Shown here: piece after piece, positions 45,725 to 56,405 of the stretch
Layout: each line of letters opens with the position of its first letter
How positions within the stretch are numbered: position 1 is the stretch's first letter
From: Rhizobium sp.
GTDB lineage: Bacteria > Pseudomonadota > Alphaproteobacteria > Rhizobiales > Rhizobiaceae
Assembly (NCBI GenBank): GCA_002796995.1
Contig: PEKW01000006.1
Location: 620,627-684,626 of the forward strand
Direction of reading: 5' to 3'
DNA length: 64,000 nucleotides
Notes under the pieces: generated by a model
Told to the model about the DNA's origin: nothing
Seen by the model: the letters and a program-made list of their open reading frames with translations, nothing else
The model's database searches: none
Position numbers and translations under genes: made by a program

Positions 45725-47860
45725 ATGACCGAAAAGACGATCAAGGACTGGGAAGTACTGGCCGAGAAGGAGCTGAAGCGTCCGGCCGACACGCTGACCT
45801 GGCACACGCCCGAGGGCATCGACGTCAAGCCGCTTTACACGGCGGACGACCTGGCCGGCATCGACCATCTCGGCTCCCTGCCGGGCTTCGCCCCCTTCGT
45901 CCGTGGTCCGCGCGCCACCATGTATGCCGGCCGCCCCTGGACCATCCGGCAATATGCCGGCTTCTCCACGGCGGAGGAATCGAACGCCTTCTACCGCAAG
46001 GCGCTCGCCGCCGGCCAGCAGGGCGTCTCGGTCGCCTTCGACCTCGCCACCCACCGCGGCTATGACAGTGACCATCCCCGCGTCGTCGGCGATGTCGGCA
46101 AGGCCGGCGTGGCGATCGACAGCGTCGAGGACATGAAGATCCTGTTCGACGGCATCCCGCTCGAGAACATCTCGGTCTCGATGACCATGAACGGCGCCGT
46201 CATCCCGATCCTCGCCAACTTCATCGTCACCGGCGAGGAGCAGGGCGTTTCGCGCGACAAGCTTTCCGGCACCATCCAGAACGACATTCTCAAGGAGTTC
46301 ATGGTCCGCAACACCTACATCTACCCGCCGGAACCCTCGATGCGCATCATCGCCGACATCATCGAGTACACGGCAAAGGAGATGCCGAAGTTCAACTCCA
46401 TCTCGATCTCCGGCTACCACATGCAGGAAGCCGGCGCGACGCTGGTGCAGGAACTGGCCTTCACGCTCGCCGACGGCCGCGAATATGTCCGCGCCGCCCT
46501 TGCCAAGGGCCTGAACGTCGACGATTTCGCCGGCCGCCTGTCCTTCTTCTTCGCCATCGGCATGAACTTCTTCATGGAGGCCGCCAAGCTGCGTGCCGCG
46601 CGCCTGCTCTGGACGCGCATCATGCAGGAATTCCAGCCGAAGAAGGCCTCTTCCCTTATGCTGCGCACCCACTGTCAGACCTCGGGCGTGTCGCTGCAGG
46701 AGCAGGATCCGTACAACAACGTCATCCGCACGGCCTATGAGGCGCTCTCGGCGGCCCTCGGCGGCACCCAGTCGTTGCACACCAACGCGCTCGACGAAGC
46801 GATCGCGCTGCCGACCGACTTCTCCGCGCGCATCGCCCGCAACACCCAGCTCATCCTGCAGAACGAGACGGGCGTGACGAAGGTCGTCGATCCGCTTGCA
46901 GGCTCCTATTATGTCGAGAGCCTGACCAACGAACTGGCGGAAAAGGCCTGGGCCCTCATGGAAGAAGTGGAAGCCATGGGCGGCATGACCAAGGCCGTCG
47001 ACGACGGCCTGCCCAAGCGCCTGATCGAGGAGGCCGCGACCCGTCGCCAGGCCGCCGTCGACAAGGGCGAGGAAGTCATCGTCGGCGTCAACAAGTTCCG
47101 CCTGGAAAACGAAGACCCGATCGACATCCTCGCCATCGACAACACCGCCGTGCGCACCTCGCAGATCAAGCGGATCGAGCAGACCCGCCGCCAGCGCGAT
47201 CCGAAGGCGGTCCAAACCGCGCTCGCCCGCATCACCGACTGTGCCCGCACCGGCCAGGGCAACCTGTTGGAAGCCGCCGTCGAGGCCGCCCGCGCCCGCG
47301 CCACCGTCGGCGAGATCTCCGACGCCATGCGCGTGGTCTATGGCGACCATGCCGCGACCCCCATCGTCGTGCACGACATCTACGGCAAGGCCTATGAAGG
47401 CGATCCGGAAATGCAGATGCTGTCCGGCCGCCTGAACGACTATGCGACGAAGGCCGGCAGGCCGCGCATCATGGTCGCCAAGCTCGGCCAGGACGGCCAT
47501 GACCGCGGCGCCAAGGTGATCGCCTCGGCCTTCGGCGATATCGGTTTCGACGTCGTCGCCGGCCCGCTCTTCCAGACTCCGGAAGAGGCCGCCGACCTCG
47601 CTGTTGCCGAGAAGGTTCAGGTCGTCGGCATGTCGTCGCTCGCCGCCGGCCACAAGACGCTCGCCCCGCAGCTGGTTGAGGCGTTGAAGGCCAAGGGCGC
47701 CAAGGACGTCATCGTCGTCGTTGGCGGGGTCATCCCGCGCCAGGACTACGACTATCTGATGCAGCACGGCGTCTCGGCCGTCTTCGGCCCCGGCACGAAT
47801 GTCATGGAAGCGGCCCGCACCGTTCTCGACCTGATCGAGGGGCGGCTGCGTAACGCCTGA
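45725..47860 (+). CDS. Methylmalonyl-CoA mutase
   Basis: 711-residue adenosylcobalamin enzyme interconverting (R)-methylmalonyl-CoA and succinyl-Co[31 protein letters not shown] and [13 protein letters not shown] belong to the barrel; [16 protein letters not shown] carries the cobalamin-binding DxHxxG with H592, followed by the S-L and GG motifs ([18 protein letters not shown]). It is a single-subunit form (BhbA/ScpA type). The start at ATG 45725 has GGGAG upstream; the ATG at 45701 lies inside the repeat. It completes the propionyl-CoA to succinyl-CoA route with PccAB; no epimerase gene is seen in the window. Confidence 0.95.
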   Translation: MTEKTIKDWEVLAEKELKRPADTLTWHTPEGIDVKPLYTADDLAGIDHLGSLPGFAPFVRGPRATMYAGRPWTIRQYAGFSTAEESNAFYRKALAAGQQGVSVAFDLATHRGYDSDHPRVVGDVGKAGVAIDSVEDMKILFDGIPLENISVSMTMNGAVIPILANFIVTGEEQGVSRDKLSGTIQNDILKEFMVRNTYIYPPEPSMRIIADIIEYTAKEMPKFNSISISGYHMQEAGATLVQELAFTLADGREYVRAALAKGLNVDDFAGRLSFFFAIGMNFFMEAAKLRAARLLWTRIMQEFQPKKASSLMLRTHCQTSGVSLQEQDPYNNVIRTAYEALSAALGGTQSLHTNALDEAIALPTDFSARIARNTQLILQNETGVTKVVDPLAGSYYVESLTNELAEKAWALMEEVEAMGGMTKAVDDGLPKRLIEEAATRRQAAVDKGEEVIVGVNKFRLENEDPIDILAIDNTAVRTSQIKRIEQTRRQRDPKAVQTALARITDCARTGQGNLLEAAVEAARARATVGEISDAMRVVYGDHAATPIVVHDIYGKAYEGDPEMQMLSGRLNDYATKAGRPRIMVAKLGQDGHDRGAKVIASAFGDIGFDVVAGPLFQTPEEAADLAVAEKVQVVGMSSLAAGHKTLAPQLVEALKAKGAKDVIVVVGGVIPRQDYDYLMQHGVSAVFGPGTNVMEAARTVLDLIEGRLRNA

Positions 47861-47864
47861 GGCG

Positions 47865-48806
47865 TCAGCCCACCGCCTCGATAACCGGCCGCCCGACCAG
47901 GGGGCGTCCGGTGAAGGACATGGCATTGCCGTTCACCACGCCGCGCAGGAACTCGATCACTGTGCGCACCCGCGCCACCTGCCTGAGATCGTGATGGCAG
48001 GCGAGCCAGTAATGGCGGCAGAGATCGATCTCGTCTTCCAGCACCACCTGCAGCTCCGGATAACGCTCGGCGATGAAGATCGGCAGCACGCAGAGCCCCA
48101 GTCCGCTGCGGGTTGCGGTCAGCTGGGCAAAAATGCTCGAGCTCTGGAAATTCGGCCGGATGCGCGGATGGATGTCGCCGAGATAATCCAGCCCCGGAGC
48201 GAAGATCATGTCCTGAATATAGCCGATGAAGGCATGCTCCAGCAGCTCGTCCCGGCTCTTCGGCTCGCCCCGCCTGGCGATATAGTCGCGGGTCGCATAG
48301 ATCTTCAGGTGATAGTCGGTGAGCTTCTCGGTGTAATACGGCCCGCCCTTCGGCGGATCGAGGACCACCGCGACATCGGCCTCCTTGCGTGACAGCGCCA
48401 TGATCTGCTGGATCGTCACCAGCTCGAGCGAAACGCTCGGATGGCCGGTGGTGAAGTCCGGTAACATGTGCGTGAAGAAGAAGTTGGAAAAACCCTCCGG
48501 CGCGGAAAGCCGCACGACGCCGCGCTGAGCCGTCGGCCCGCCGGCGAGATCGGCCTGCAGCCGGTCCGTCTCCTGCTCGATCTTTTCCGCCGTCTCGATG
48601 AAGCGCTGGCCCATAGTCGTCAGCACGTAGCCGCGCGGGTTGCGTTCGAAAAGTTTGACCTTGAGGTCGAATTCGAGCCGGTCGATGCGCCGCGACACCG
48701 TCGCGTGACTCGATCGAAGCTGGCGTGCCGCCGTCGAAAGCTGTCCGGTCCTGGCGACGGCCAGGAAGAACTGCAGATCGTCCCAGGTGAAACTGGCGTT
48801 GCTCAT
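47865..48806 (-). CDS. LysR-family transcriptional regulator
   Basis: 313-residue regulator. The helix-turn-helix reads WDDLQFFLAVARTGQLSTAA and LRSSHATVSRRIDRLE, followed by LFERNPRGYVLTTMGQ; the effector domain begins VVRLSAPEGFSNFFF. It is divergent from the Liv-type transporter/oxidoreductase operon at 48976 and therefore its likely regulator. A perfect palindrome (48817-48836) lies right upstream of its start. It ends four bases from the convergent mutase stop. The effector is unknown. Confidence 0.88.
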   Translation of the reverse strand: MSNASFTWDDLQFFLAVARTGQLSTAARQLRSSHATVSRRIDRLEFDLKVKLFERNPRGYVLTTMGQRFIETAEKIEQETDRLQADLAGGPTAQRGVVRLSAPEGFSNFFFTHMLPDFTTGHPSVSLELVTIQQIMALSRKEADVAVVLDPPKGGPYYTEKLTDYHLKIYATRDYIARRGEPKSRDELLEHAFIGYIQDMIFAPGLDYLGDIHPRIRPNFQSSSIFAQLTATRSGLGLCVLPIFIAERYPELQVVLEDEIDLCRHYWLACHHDLRQVARVRTVIEFLRGVVNGNAMSFTGRPLVGRPVIEAVG

Positions 48807-48816
48807 GGCCCCTCCC

Positions 48817-48836
48817 TCTGTTCAGAAATGAACAGA
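48817..48836. promoter_or_regulatory. Operator-like palindrome before the LysR gene
   Basis: TCTGTTCA (48817-48824) and TGAACAGA (48829-48836) are perfect 8-bp inverted arms around GAAA, 10 bases from the LysR start codon and in the divergent promoter region. It may be the autoregulatory site. Confidence 0.6.
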
Positions 48837-48975
48837 CCCTGTTTGCAATTAGTCAAGCCTTGCGCTTGCGTCAACCGGCGCTTTCCGGGATCATGCCCCC
48901 ATGACATGCCGTTCTGAGGAGTACGGCTGGTCAATTTTGAACAGGTTCGCGACCTGCACTCTGGGAGGAGATCAA

Positions 48976-50178
48976 ATGCGCAACAAGCTCATCGCGTCCA
49001 TGGCTATGGTACTGGCATCGAGCACGGCAGTTCTCGCCGAGCCGTCCGACGGCAAGGTGAAGATCGGCATCCTGAACGACCAGTCCGGCGTCTACGCCGA
49101 CTTCGGCGGCAAGTCGTCGGTCGAAGCCGCGAAGATGGCGATCGAGGACTACGGCGGCAAGGTGCTGGGCGTGCCGGTCGAGATCGTCGACGCCGACCAT
49201 CAGAACAAGGCCGACATCGCCTCCAACATCGCCCGCCAGTGGTTCGACACCGAGCAGGTCGATGCGATCATGGAACTGACCACCTCGTCGGTCGCACTGG
49301 CCGTCCAGGCGATCGCCAAGGAAAAGAAGAAGATCGACATCGTCACCGGTGCCGCGACCACCGAGCTGACCGGCAAGCAGTGCAGCCCCTACGGCTTCCA
49401 TTGGGCCTATGACACCCACGCTCTCGCCGTCGGCACTGGCGGCGCGCTCGTCAAGCAGGGCGGCGACAGCTGGTTCTTCCTGACCGCCGACTACGCCTTC
49501 GGCTACTCGCTCGAACAGCAGACCTCCGACTTCGTCAAGGCCAGCGGCGGCACGGTGACCGGCTCGGTCCGCCACCCGCTCGCCACCACCGACTACTCGT
49601 CCTTCCTGCTCCAGGCCCAGTCGTCCGGCGCCAAGGTCGTCGGCCTCGCCAATGCCGGCGCCGACACCCAGAACGCCATCAAGCAGGCGGCCGAATTCGG
49701 CATCACCCAGGGTGGCCAGCGCCTCGCGGCCCTGCTCTTCACCCTCGCCGAAGTCCATGGCCTCGGCCTCGAAGCGGCCCAGGGCTTGACGCTGACGGAA
49801 GGCTTCTACTGGAACCGCGACGAGGAGAGCCAGAAGTTCGGCAAGCGCTTCTTCGAGCGCACCGGCAAGATGCCGAACATGGTTCACACCGGCACCTATT
49901 CGGCGGTGCTCCAGTACCTCAAGGCCATCGACAAGGCCGGCACCGACGAAACCGAGGCCGTCTCCAAGGCCCTGCATGAAATGCCGGTCGACGACGTCTT
50001 CGGCCGCGGCGGCACCGTCGGCCCGAACGGCCGCATGATCCACGACATGTACCTGCTGGAAGTGAAGAAGCCGGGCGACAGCAAGGAACCCTGGGACTAC
50101 TTCAACGTCCTCGCCACCATTCCTGGCGCGGAGGCCTATATCGACCCCGCCAAGAGCGGTTGCGAGCTGGTCAAGTAA
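48976..50178 (+). CDS. Liv-type ABC transporter periplasmic binding protein
   Basis: 400-residue binding protein of the LivJ/periplasmic type I class. Signal peptide RNKLIASMAMVLASSTAVLA; the mature part starts EPSDGKVKIGILNDQSGVYA with the G-IxxDQSG motif. FFLTADYAFGYSLEQQTSDF is also typical. GGGAGGAG lies seven bases before the ATG. The mature protein is longer than amino-acid LivJ and resembles the members that bind aromatic or other non-amino-acid acids. It leads an operon that ends in two oxidoreductases, so a substrate other than branched-chain amino acids is likely. Confidence 0.87.
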   Translation: MRNKLIASMAMVLASSTAVLAEPSDGKVKIGILNDQSGVYADFGGKSSVEAAKMAIEDYGGKVLGVPVEIVDADHQNKADIASNIARQWFDTEQVDAIMELTTSSVALAVQAIAKEKKKIDIVTGAATTELTGKQCSPYGFHWAYDTHALAVGTGGALVKQGGDSWFFLTADYAFGYSLEQQTSDFVKASGGTVTGSVRHPLATTDYSSFLLQAQSSGAKVVGLANAGADTQNAIKQAAEFGITQGGQRLAALLFTLAEVHGLGLEAAQGLTLTEGFYWNRDEESQKFGKRFFERTGKMPNMVHTGTYSAVLQYLKAIDKAGTDETEAVSKALHEMPVDDVFGRGGTVGPNGRMIHDMYLLEVKKPGDSKEPWDYFNVLATIPGAEAYIDPAKSGCELVK

Positions 50179-50188
50179 GCGCCGACTG

Positions 50189-50970
50189 ATGACGAACGTT
50201 TCAGTCCCAACTGAAAAGGAGCCGCGGGTGGTCTTGTCCGCCCGCGGTCTCCGCCGCGACTTCGGCGGCTTCACCGCGGTGCGCGATGTCGATCTCGACG
50301 TGCACCACGCACAGGTTCATGCCCTGATCGGTCCGAACGGCGCCGGCAAGACCACGGTCTTCAACCTGCTGACCAAGTTCCTGCCGCCCTCGGCCGGCAC
50401 CATTACCCTGCTCGGCACCGACATCACCCGCACGCCGCCCGACAAGGTCGCCCGCATGGGGCTGGTGCGCTCGTTCCAGATTTCCGCGGTCTTCCCGCAC
50501 CTGACCGTCCTCGACAATGTCCGCGTCGCCCTGCAGCGGCCGAACGGCCTTGCCCATCAGTTCTGGCGGCCGCTTTCGGCGCTCGACACGCTGAACGTCC
50601 ACGCCGAGGATCTGCTGGCAAGCGTCGGCCTGACCAAGGAGCGCGACCATGTGGCCGCCGACCTGTCCTATGGCCGCAAGCGCGTGCTGGAGATCGCCAC
50701 GACCCTTGCCCTCGACCCTAAGGTGCTCCTGCTCGACGAGCCGATGGCGGGCATGGGCCAGGAGGACGTCAGCGTGATCGCCGAACTGATCCGCGAAGTC
50801 GCCAAGACCCGCGCCGTTCTGATGGTCGAGCACAATCTCTCCGTCGTCGCCGACATCTGCCACCACGTCACGGTCCTGCAGCGCGGCGAGATCCTCGCCG
50901 AAGGCGATTATGAAACGGTGAGCCGCGACCCGCGCGTCCGCACCGCCTACATGGGAACGGAGGACGCGTG

Positions 50971-50971
<1 letters not shown>
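50189..50971 (+). CDS. Liv-type ABC transporter ATPase (LivG-like)
   Basis: 260-residue ATPase. Walker A is GPNGAGKTT (about 48-56); GLVRSFQISAVFPHLTVLDN is the LivG Q-loop region; the signature is the variant LSYGRKRVLEIA, and Walker B is VLLLDEPMAGM. The replaced LSGGQ (LSYGRKR) is usual for LivG. ATG 50189 lies ten bases after the binding-protein stop, and the gene overlaps the next by three bases (TGATG). Confidence 0.92.
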
Positions 50972-51672
<701 letters not shown>

Positions 51673-51674
51673 CG

Positions 51675-52562
51675 ATGACGATGATCTTCGGCATTCCCCT
51701 CCAGGCGCTGTTCGGCCAGTTGCTGATCGGCCTCATCAACGGCTCCTTCTACGCGCTGCTGTCGCTCGGTCTCGCCATCATCTTCGGCCTTCTCCGGATG
51801 ATCAACTTCGCCCACGGGGCGCAATACATGCTCGGCGCCTTCGTCGCCTACCTGCTGCTGACCTTCGCCGGCATCGGCTACTGGCCGGCGCTGGTGCTTG
51901 CCCCGCTGATCGTCGGCGGTGTCGGTGCGGTGGTCGAACGCTTCTTCCTGCGCCGCCTCTATGATCTCGATCCGCTCTACGGCCTGCTGTTCACCTTCGG
52001 CCTGGCGCTGACGATCGAAGGCACGTTCCGTTATTTCTACGGCTCTTCGGGACAGCCCTATGCCACGCCGGCCGCCCTCGCCGGCGGCACCAATCTCGGC
52101 TTCATGTTCCTGCCGATCTATCGCGGCTGGGTCGTCGTCGTCTCGCTGATCGTCTGCCTCGCCACCTGGGTGCTGATCGAGAAGACCAAGCTCGGCTCCT
52201 ATCTGCGCGCAGCCACCGAGAACTCGACGCTCGTCCAGGCCTTCGGCGTCAACGTGCCGGTGCTGCTCACCTTTACCTACGGCCTCGGCGTGGCGCTCGC
52301 CGCCTTTGCCGGCGTGCTTGCGGCTCCGATCTACCAGGTCTCACCGCTGATGGGCTCCAACATCATCATCGTCGTCTTCGCGGTGGTCGTCGTCGGCGGC
52401 ATGGGCTCGATCATGGGCGCCATCGTCACCGGCTACATGCTCGGCATCGCCGAGGGCCTGACCAAGGTGTTCTACCCGGAGGCCTCCAACATCGTGATCT
52501 TCGTCATCATGGCGATCGTTCTTCTCATCAGGCCTGCAGGCCTCTTCGGCCGGGATGCGTGA
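51675..52562 (+). CDS. Liv-type ABC transporter permease (LivH-like)
   Basis: 295-residue inner-membrane permease with about eight helices. LIGLINGSFYALLSLGLAII and GLLRMINFAHGAQYMLGAFV are the LivH signature; FAVVVVGGMGSIMGAIVTGY is the conserved cytoplasmic loop near the C-terminus. Its start lies two bases after the LivF-like stop. Confidence 0.92.
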   Translation: MTMIFGIPLQALFGQLLIGLINGSFYALLSLGLAIIFGLLRMINFAHGAQYMLGAFVAYLLLTFAGIGYWPALVLAPLIVGGVGAVVERFFLRRLYDLDPLYGLLFTFGLALTIEGTFRYFYGSSGQPYATPAALAGGTNLGFMFLPIYRGWVVVVSLIVCLATWVLIEKTKLGSYLRAATENSTLVQAFGVNVPVLLTFTYGLGVALAAFAGVLAAPIYQVSPLMGSNIIIVVFAVVVVGGMGSIMGAIVTGYMLGIAEGLTKVFYPEASNIVIFVIMAIVLLIRPAGLFGRDA

Positions 52563-52563
52563 C

Positions 52564-53562
52564 ATGGCTCATACCACGACGACAACCTCGACCCACGTTC
52601 CGCCAGCCTCGGGCAATGCGTCCACGGCCCGCGCCGTCCTCATTGGCGTCGGACTGCTGCTGCTCATCGCCGCACCCTTCTTCCTCTATCCGGTGTTCCT
52701 GATGAAGGTGCTGTGCTTCGCGCTGTTCGCCTGCGCCTTCAACCTGCTGCTCGGCTATACCGGACTGCTCTCCTTCGGCCATGCCGCCTTTTTCGGCGGA
52801 GCCTCCTACTTCACCGCCCATGCGGTGAAGGAATGGGGCTTTTCGCCCGAACTCGGCATCCTGACCGGCGTCATAGGTGCGGCCATGCTGGGCCTTGTCA
52901 TGGGCTTCTTCGCCATCCGCCGGCAGGGCATCTACTTCGCCATGATCACGCTGGCGCTGTCGCAGATGTTCTTCTTCTTCTGCCTGCAGGCCGAATTCAC
53001 CCATGGCGAGGACGGCATCCAGTCGGTGCCGCGCGGACATCTGTTCGGCTTCATCGATCTCAGCCAGCCGCTGTCGATGTATTATCTCGTGCTCGCCGTC
53101 TTCGTCATCGGGCTGCTGGTCATCTGGCGCTTCATCAACTCGCCCTTCGGCATGATCCTCAAGTCGATCCGCGAGAACGAGGCGCGCGCCACCTCGCTCG
53201 GCTACTCGGTCGCCCGCTACAAGCTCGGCGCCTTCGTCATGTCCGCGGCGCTGACCGGCCTTGCGGGGTCGCTGAAGGCGCTGGTCTTCCAGTTCGCCAC
53301 GCTGACGGACGTCACCTGGCAGATGTCCGGCGAAGTAATCCTGATGACCCTGCTCGGCGGTATCGGCACGCTGATCGGCCCGATCTTCGGCGCCGGCCTC
53401 GTGGTGACGCTCGGCAATTATCTGGCGACCACCGGCTTCCCCGTGACGGTCATCACCGGCGTGGTGTTCATGGTCTGCGTGCTGGTGTTCCGACGCGGCA
53501 TCGTCGGCGAATTCTACGCCTCGCGCCTTGGCCGCAGATTCGGCTTCGAATACCGGCGGTAA
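52564..53562 (+). CDS. Liv-type ABC transporter permease (LivM-like)
   Basis: 332-residue inner-membrane permease. LLLGYTGLLSFGHAAFFGGA is the LivM signature, and RENEARATSLGYSVARYKLG the EAA-type coupling loop; TLLGGIGTLIGPIFGAGLVV follows. The ATG at 52564 lies one base after the LivH-like stop; an in-frame ATG at 52555 would overlap it. A RIME-like repeat lies downstream, before the oxidoreductase genes. Confidence 0.92.
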   Translation: MAHTTTTTSTHVPPASGNASTARAVLIGVGLLLLIAAPFFLYPVFLMKVLCFALFACAFNLLLGYTGLLSFGHAAFFGGASYFTAHAVKEWGFSPELGILTGVIGAAMLGLVMGFFAIRRQGIYFAMITLALSQMFFFFCLQAEFTHGEDGIQSVPRGHLFGFIDLSQPLSMYYLVLAVFVIGLLVIWRFINSPFGMILKSIRENEARATSLGYSVARYKLGAFVMSAALTGLAGSLKALVFQFATLTDVTWQMSGEVILMTLLGGIGTLIGPIFGAGLVVTLGNYLATTGFPVTVITGVVFMVCVLVFRRGIVGEFYASRLGRRFGFEYRR

Positions 53563-53578
53563 GGACGAAGCAAGGTTT

Positions 53579-53790
53579 ACCCCCCTCTGCCCTGCCGGGC
53601 ATCTCCCCCTCAAGGGGAGAGATCAATTGCGGGATCGTCCCGGTTCCCTCTTCTCCCCATCGCGGAGAAGGTGGCCCGAAGGGCCGGATGAGGGGGCGCA
53701 AGCAAGCCGGCGCCTCCCCCTCATCGCCCGCACCTCTTGCCGATCTCCCCCCTTGAGGGGGAGATGCCCGGCAGGGCAGAGGGTGGTGCT
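53579..53790. repeat. RIME-like repeat cluster; gap 53563-53852
   Basis: CCCCTCTGCCCTGCCGGGCA with TCTCCCCCTCAAGGGGAGAG (53582-53622), TTCTCCCCATCGCGGAGAAG (from 53650) with CCGAAGGGCCGGATGAGGGG, and CTCCCCCCTTGAGGGGGAGA with TGCCCGGCAGGGCAGAGGG (53745-53783), the last in inverted sense to the first. It fills nearly all of this 290-base gap. Confidence 0.78.
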
Positions 53791-53852
53791 TCAGGACAGG
53801 ACCTGTCGCCAATTTTGACAAAAATCGGTCCCAAGCCGATGCGGAGTGAAGC

Positions 53853-55448
53853 ATGGAAAGCTACGACTACATCGTCATCGGCGCCGGCACGGCCGGCTGC
53901 GTGATGGCCAACCGCCTGGCGGCCGATCCGGCGACGCGCGTCCTTCTCCTGGAAGCCGGCGGCAGCGACAATTACCACTGGGTGCACATCCCCGTCGGTT
54001 ATCTCTATTGCATCAACAATCCGCGCACCGACTGGTGCTTCACCACGGCCAAGGAAGAAGGCCTGAATGGCCGCTCGCTCAGCTATCCGCGCGGCAAGGT
54101 GCTCGGTGGCTGCTCATCGATCAACGGCATGATCTACATGCGCGGCCAGGCACGGGACTACGACCAGTGGCGCCAGATGGGCTGCGAAGGCTGGGGCTGG
54201 GACGACGTGCTGCCGCTCTTCCGGAAATCGGAAGACTACTACAAGGGTGCCGACGAAATGCACGGCGCCGGCGGCGAATGGCGGGTGGAAAAGGCCCGTG
54301 TGCGCTGGGCAGTGCTCGAAGCCTTCCAGCAGGCGGCCAAGGAAGCCGGCATCCCCGAGACTGCCGACTTCAACCGCGGCAGCAATGAAGGGTCGGGCTA
54401 TTTCGACGTCAACCAGCGCTCCGGCATCCGCTGGAACACCGCCAAGGCCTTCCTGCGCCCTGCCGTCAAGCGCGGCAACCTCACCGTTCTGATCAAGGCG
54501 CATGTCAAGCGACTGATCATCGAGGATGATGCGGTGACCGGCGTCGAGGTGCATCATGACGGCGTGACGAAGCAGTTTTCAGCCAGGCGCGAGACGGTGC
54601 TGTGCGCCGGCGCGATCGGCTCGCCGCATATTCTCGAACGCTCCGGCATCGGTCGTGGCGAGGTGCTGAAGAATGCCGGCATCGAGGTGAAGAAGGACGT
54701 GCGTGATGTCGGCGAGAACCTGCAGGACCATCTGCAGCTGCGCCTCGCCTTCAAGGTGACCGGCGTACCGACGCTGAATGAGAAGGCCTCCAGCCTGATC
54801 GGCAAGGCCTCGATCGGCCTGGAATACCTGTTGAAGCGCTCCGGCCCCATGGCCATGGCCCCGAGCCAGCTCGGAATCTTCACCCGCTCCGGCCCGGACA
54901 AGGAAACGCCCGACCTGCAATACCACGTCCAGCCGGTGACGCTGGAGAAGTTCGGCGAGCCGGTCCACCCCTTCCCGGCGGTCACCGCCAGCGTCTGCAA
55001 TCTCAGACCCGAAAGCCGCGGCTCGGTGCACGCGACGGCACCGGACTTCGCCGCCCAGCCGATCATAGCGCCACGCTACCTGTCGGCGCCGGCCGACCGC
55101 GACGTGGCGGTCAGGTCGATCCGGCTCACCCGCAAGATTGCCCAGCAGCCGTCTTTCGCCAGGTACAATCCGCAGGAATTCAAGCCGGGACCGACCTACG
55201 AGTCAGACGAAGATCTAATGCGCGCGGCCGGCGATATCGGCACAACGATCTTTCACCCGGTCGGCACCTGCCGTATGGGTTCGGACGTGCAGAGCGTCGT
55301 CGATCCCCGCTTGAGAATGCGGGCGCTGAAGCGGCTTCGGATCGCCGACGCTTCGATCATGCCGACGATCACCTCCGGCAACACCAATTCGCCGACCATC
55401 ATGATCGCCGAGAAGGCGGCCGAGATGATCCTCGCGGACAATCGCTGA
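53853..55448 (+). CDS. GMC-family FAD oxidoreductase (choline dehydrogenase-like)
   Basis: 531-residue flavoprotein. YIVIGAGTAGCVMANRLA (6-23) binds FAD, with E34 in LLLEAGG holding the ribose; PRGKVLGGCSSINGMIYMRG is GMC signature 1 and GAIGSPHILERSGIG signature 2. The catalytic His lies in FHPVGTCRMG and the second base in SGNTNSPTIM. Such enzymes oxidise primary alcohols, polyols or choline to aldehydes. No signal peptide, so cytoplasmic or membrane-associated. GGAGTGAAGC precedes the ATG. It follows a Liv-type transporter and precedes a hydroxyacid dehydrogenase; the substrate is not clear. Confidence 0.9.
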   Translation: MESYDYIVIGAGTAGCVMANRLAADPATRVLLLEAGGSDNYHWVHIPVGYLYCINNPRTDWCFTTAKEEGLNGRSLSYPRGKVLGGCSSINGMIYMRGQARDYDQWRQMGCEGWGWDDVLPLFRKSEDYYKGADEMHGAGGEWRVEKARVRWAVLEAFQQAAKEAGIPETADFNRGSNEGSGYFDVNQRSGIRWNTAKAFLRPAVKRGNLTVLIKAHVKRLIIEDDAVTGVEVHHDGVTKQFSARRETVLCAGAIGSPHILERSGIGRGEVLKNAGIEVKKDVRDVGENLQDHLQLRLAFKVTGVPTLNEKASSLIGKASIGLEYLLKRSGPMAMAPSQLGIFTRSGPDKETPDLQYHVQPVTLEKFGEPVHPFPAVTASVCNLRPESRGSVHATAPDFAAQPIIAPRYLSAPADRDVAVRSIRLTRKIAQQPSFARYNPQEFKPGPTYESDEDLMRAAGDIGTTIFHPVGTCRMGSDVQSVVDPRLRMRALKRLRIADASIMPTITSGNTNSPTIMIAEKAAEMILADNR

Positions 55449-55470
55449 CGCCTAGAGACAGGAGACTGAA

Positions 55471-56346
55471 ATGGCCAATATCGCATTCATCGGACTGGGC
55501 AATATGGGCGGGCCAATGGCTGCCAACCTCGTCAAGGCCGGCCATGCCGTGAAGGGCTTCGACCTCTCGGCCGAGATCCTGAAGAGCGCGGCGGAATCCG
55601 GCGTCTCGCCGGCAAGCTCGATCAAGGACGCGATCGCCGGCGCCGACACGGTCGTCACCATGCTGCCGAAGGGGGCGCATGTGCTCTCCGTCTGGGGCGA
55701 ACTCGTTACGTCGGCCCAGGCCGGCACGCTGCTGATCGACTGCTCGACCATCGATGTGGAAAGCGCCCGCAAGGCGCATGAGCTTGCCGCCGGCGCGAAA
55801 TGCCTGTCGCTCGACGCGCCCGTTTCCGGTGGTACCGGCGGCGCTTCGGCCGGCACGCTGACCTTTATGGCCGGCGGCGCCGACGAGGCCTTCGCCCGGG
55901 CAAAGCCCGTTCTCGAAGCCATGGGCAAGAAGATCGTCCATTGCGGCGGAAACGGCGCCGGCCAGGCCGCCAAGATTTGCAACAACATGATCCTCGGCAT
56001 TTCGATGATCGGCGTCTGCGAAGCCTTCGCGCTCGGCGAAAAGCTGGGGCTGAGCCATCAGGCGCTGTTCGACGTCGCATCGACCTCGTCCGGCCAGTGC
56101 TGGTCGATCAACACCTATTGCCCGGTTCCCGGGCCGGTGCCGACCTCGCCCGCCAACAACGACTACAAGCCGGGCTTTGCCGCGGCCCTGATGCTGAAGG
56201 ATCTGAAACTGGCGCAGGAAGCGGCCCTCGCCGCCGGTGCTGCAACCCCGCTCGGCGCCGAAGCCGCCCAGCTCTTCGACCTGTTCGACAAGCAGGGCCA
56301 TGGCGGGCGGGATTTCTCGGCGATCATCGAGATGCTGCGTGGCTGA
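55471..56346 (+). CDS. 3-hydroxyisobutyrate dehydrogenase-like enzyme (MmsB family)
   Basis: 291-residue beta-hydroxyacid dehydrogenase. The NAD-binding start is IAFIGLGNMGGPMAANLVKA; LDAPVSGGTGGASAGTLTFM is the substrate-binding block, and GNGAGQAAKICNNM holds the catalytic lysine (K in AAKICNN). It most resembles MmsB, which oxidises 3-hydroxyisobutyrate to methylmalonate semialdehyde in valine breakdown, the step after the HIBCH gene at 36300. AGGAGA precedes the ATG. It is 22 bases after the GMC oxidoreductase and closes the operon with a strong hairpin. Confidence 0.9.
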   Translation: MANIAFIGLGNMGGPMAANLVKAGHAVKGFDLSAEILKSAAESGVSPASSIKDAIAGADTVVTMLPKGAHVLSVWGELVTSAQAGTLLIDCSTIDVESARKAHELAAGAKCLSLDAPVSGGTGGASAGTLTFMAGGADEAFARAKPVLEAMGKKIVHCGGNGAGQAAKICNNMILGISMIGVCEAFALGEKLGLSHQALFDVASTSSGQCWSINTYCPVPGPVPTSPANNDYKPGFAAALMLKDLKLAQEAALAAGAATPLGAEAAQLFDLFDKQGHGGRDFSAIIEMLRG

Positions 56347-56365
56347 GACTCCTCCCTTCTGCGCA

Positions 56366-56405
56366 ACAGAACGGCCGACGGAAGCGATTCCGTCGGCCGT
56401 TCTGT
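56366..56405 (+). terminator. Strong hairpin after the oxidoreductase operon
   Basis: ACAGAACGGCCGACGGAA (56366-56383) and TTCCGTCGGCCGTTCTGT (56388-56405) form a perfect 18-bp stem around GCGA. It is followed by TTCGG rather than a long U tract, but the stem is long enough to terminate or stabilise the message. Confidence 0.8.

Noticed and set aside
45659..47926. 755-codon minus-strand frame opposite the mutase gene
   Set aside because: Shadow of the methylmalonyl-CoA mutase gene; no motif, no ribosome-binding site.
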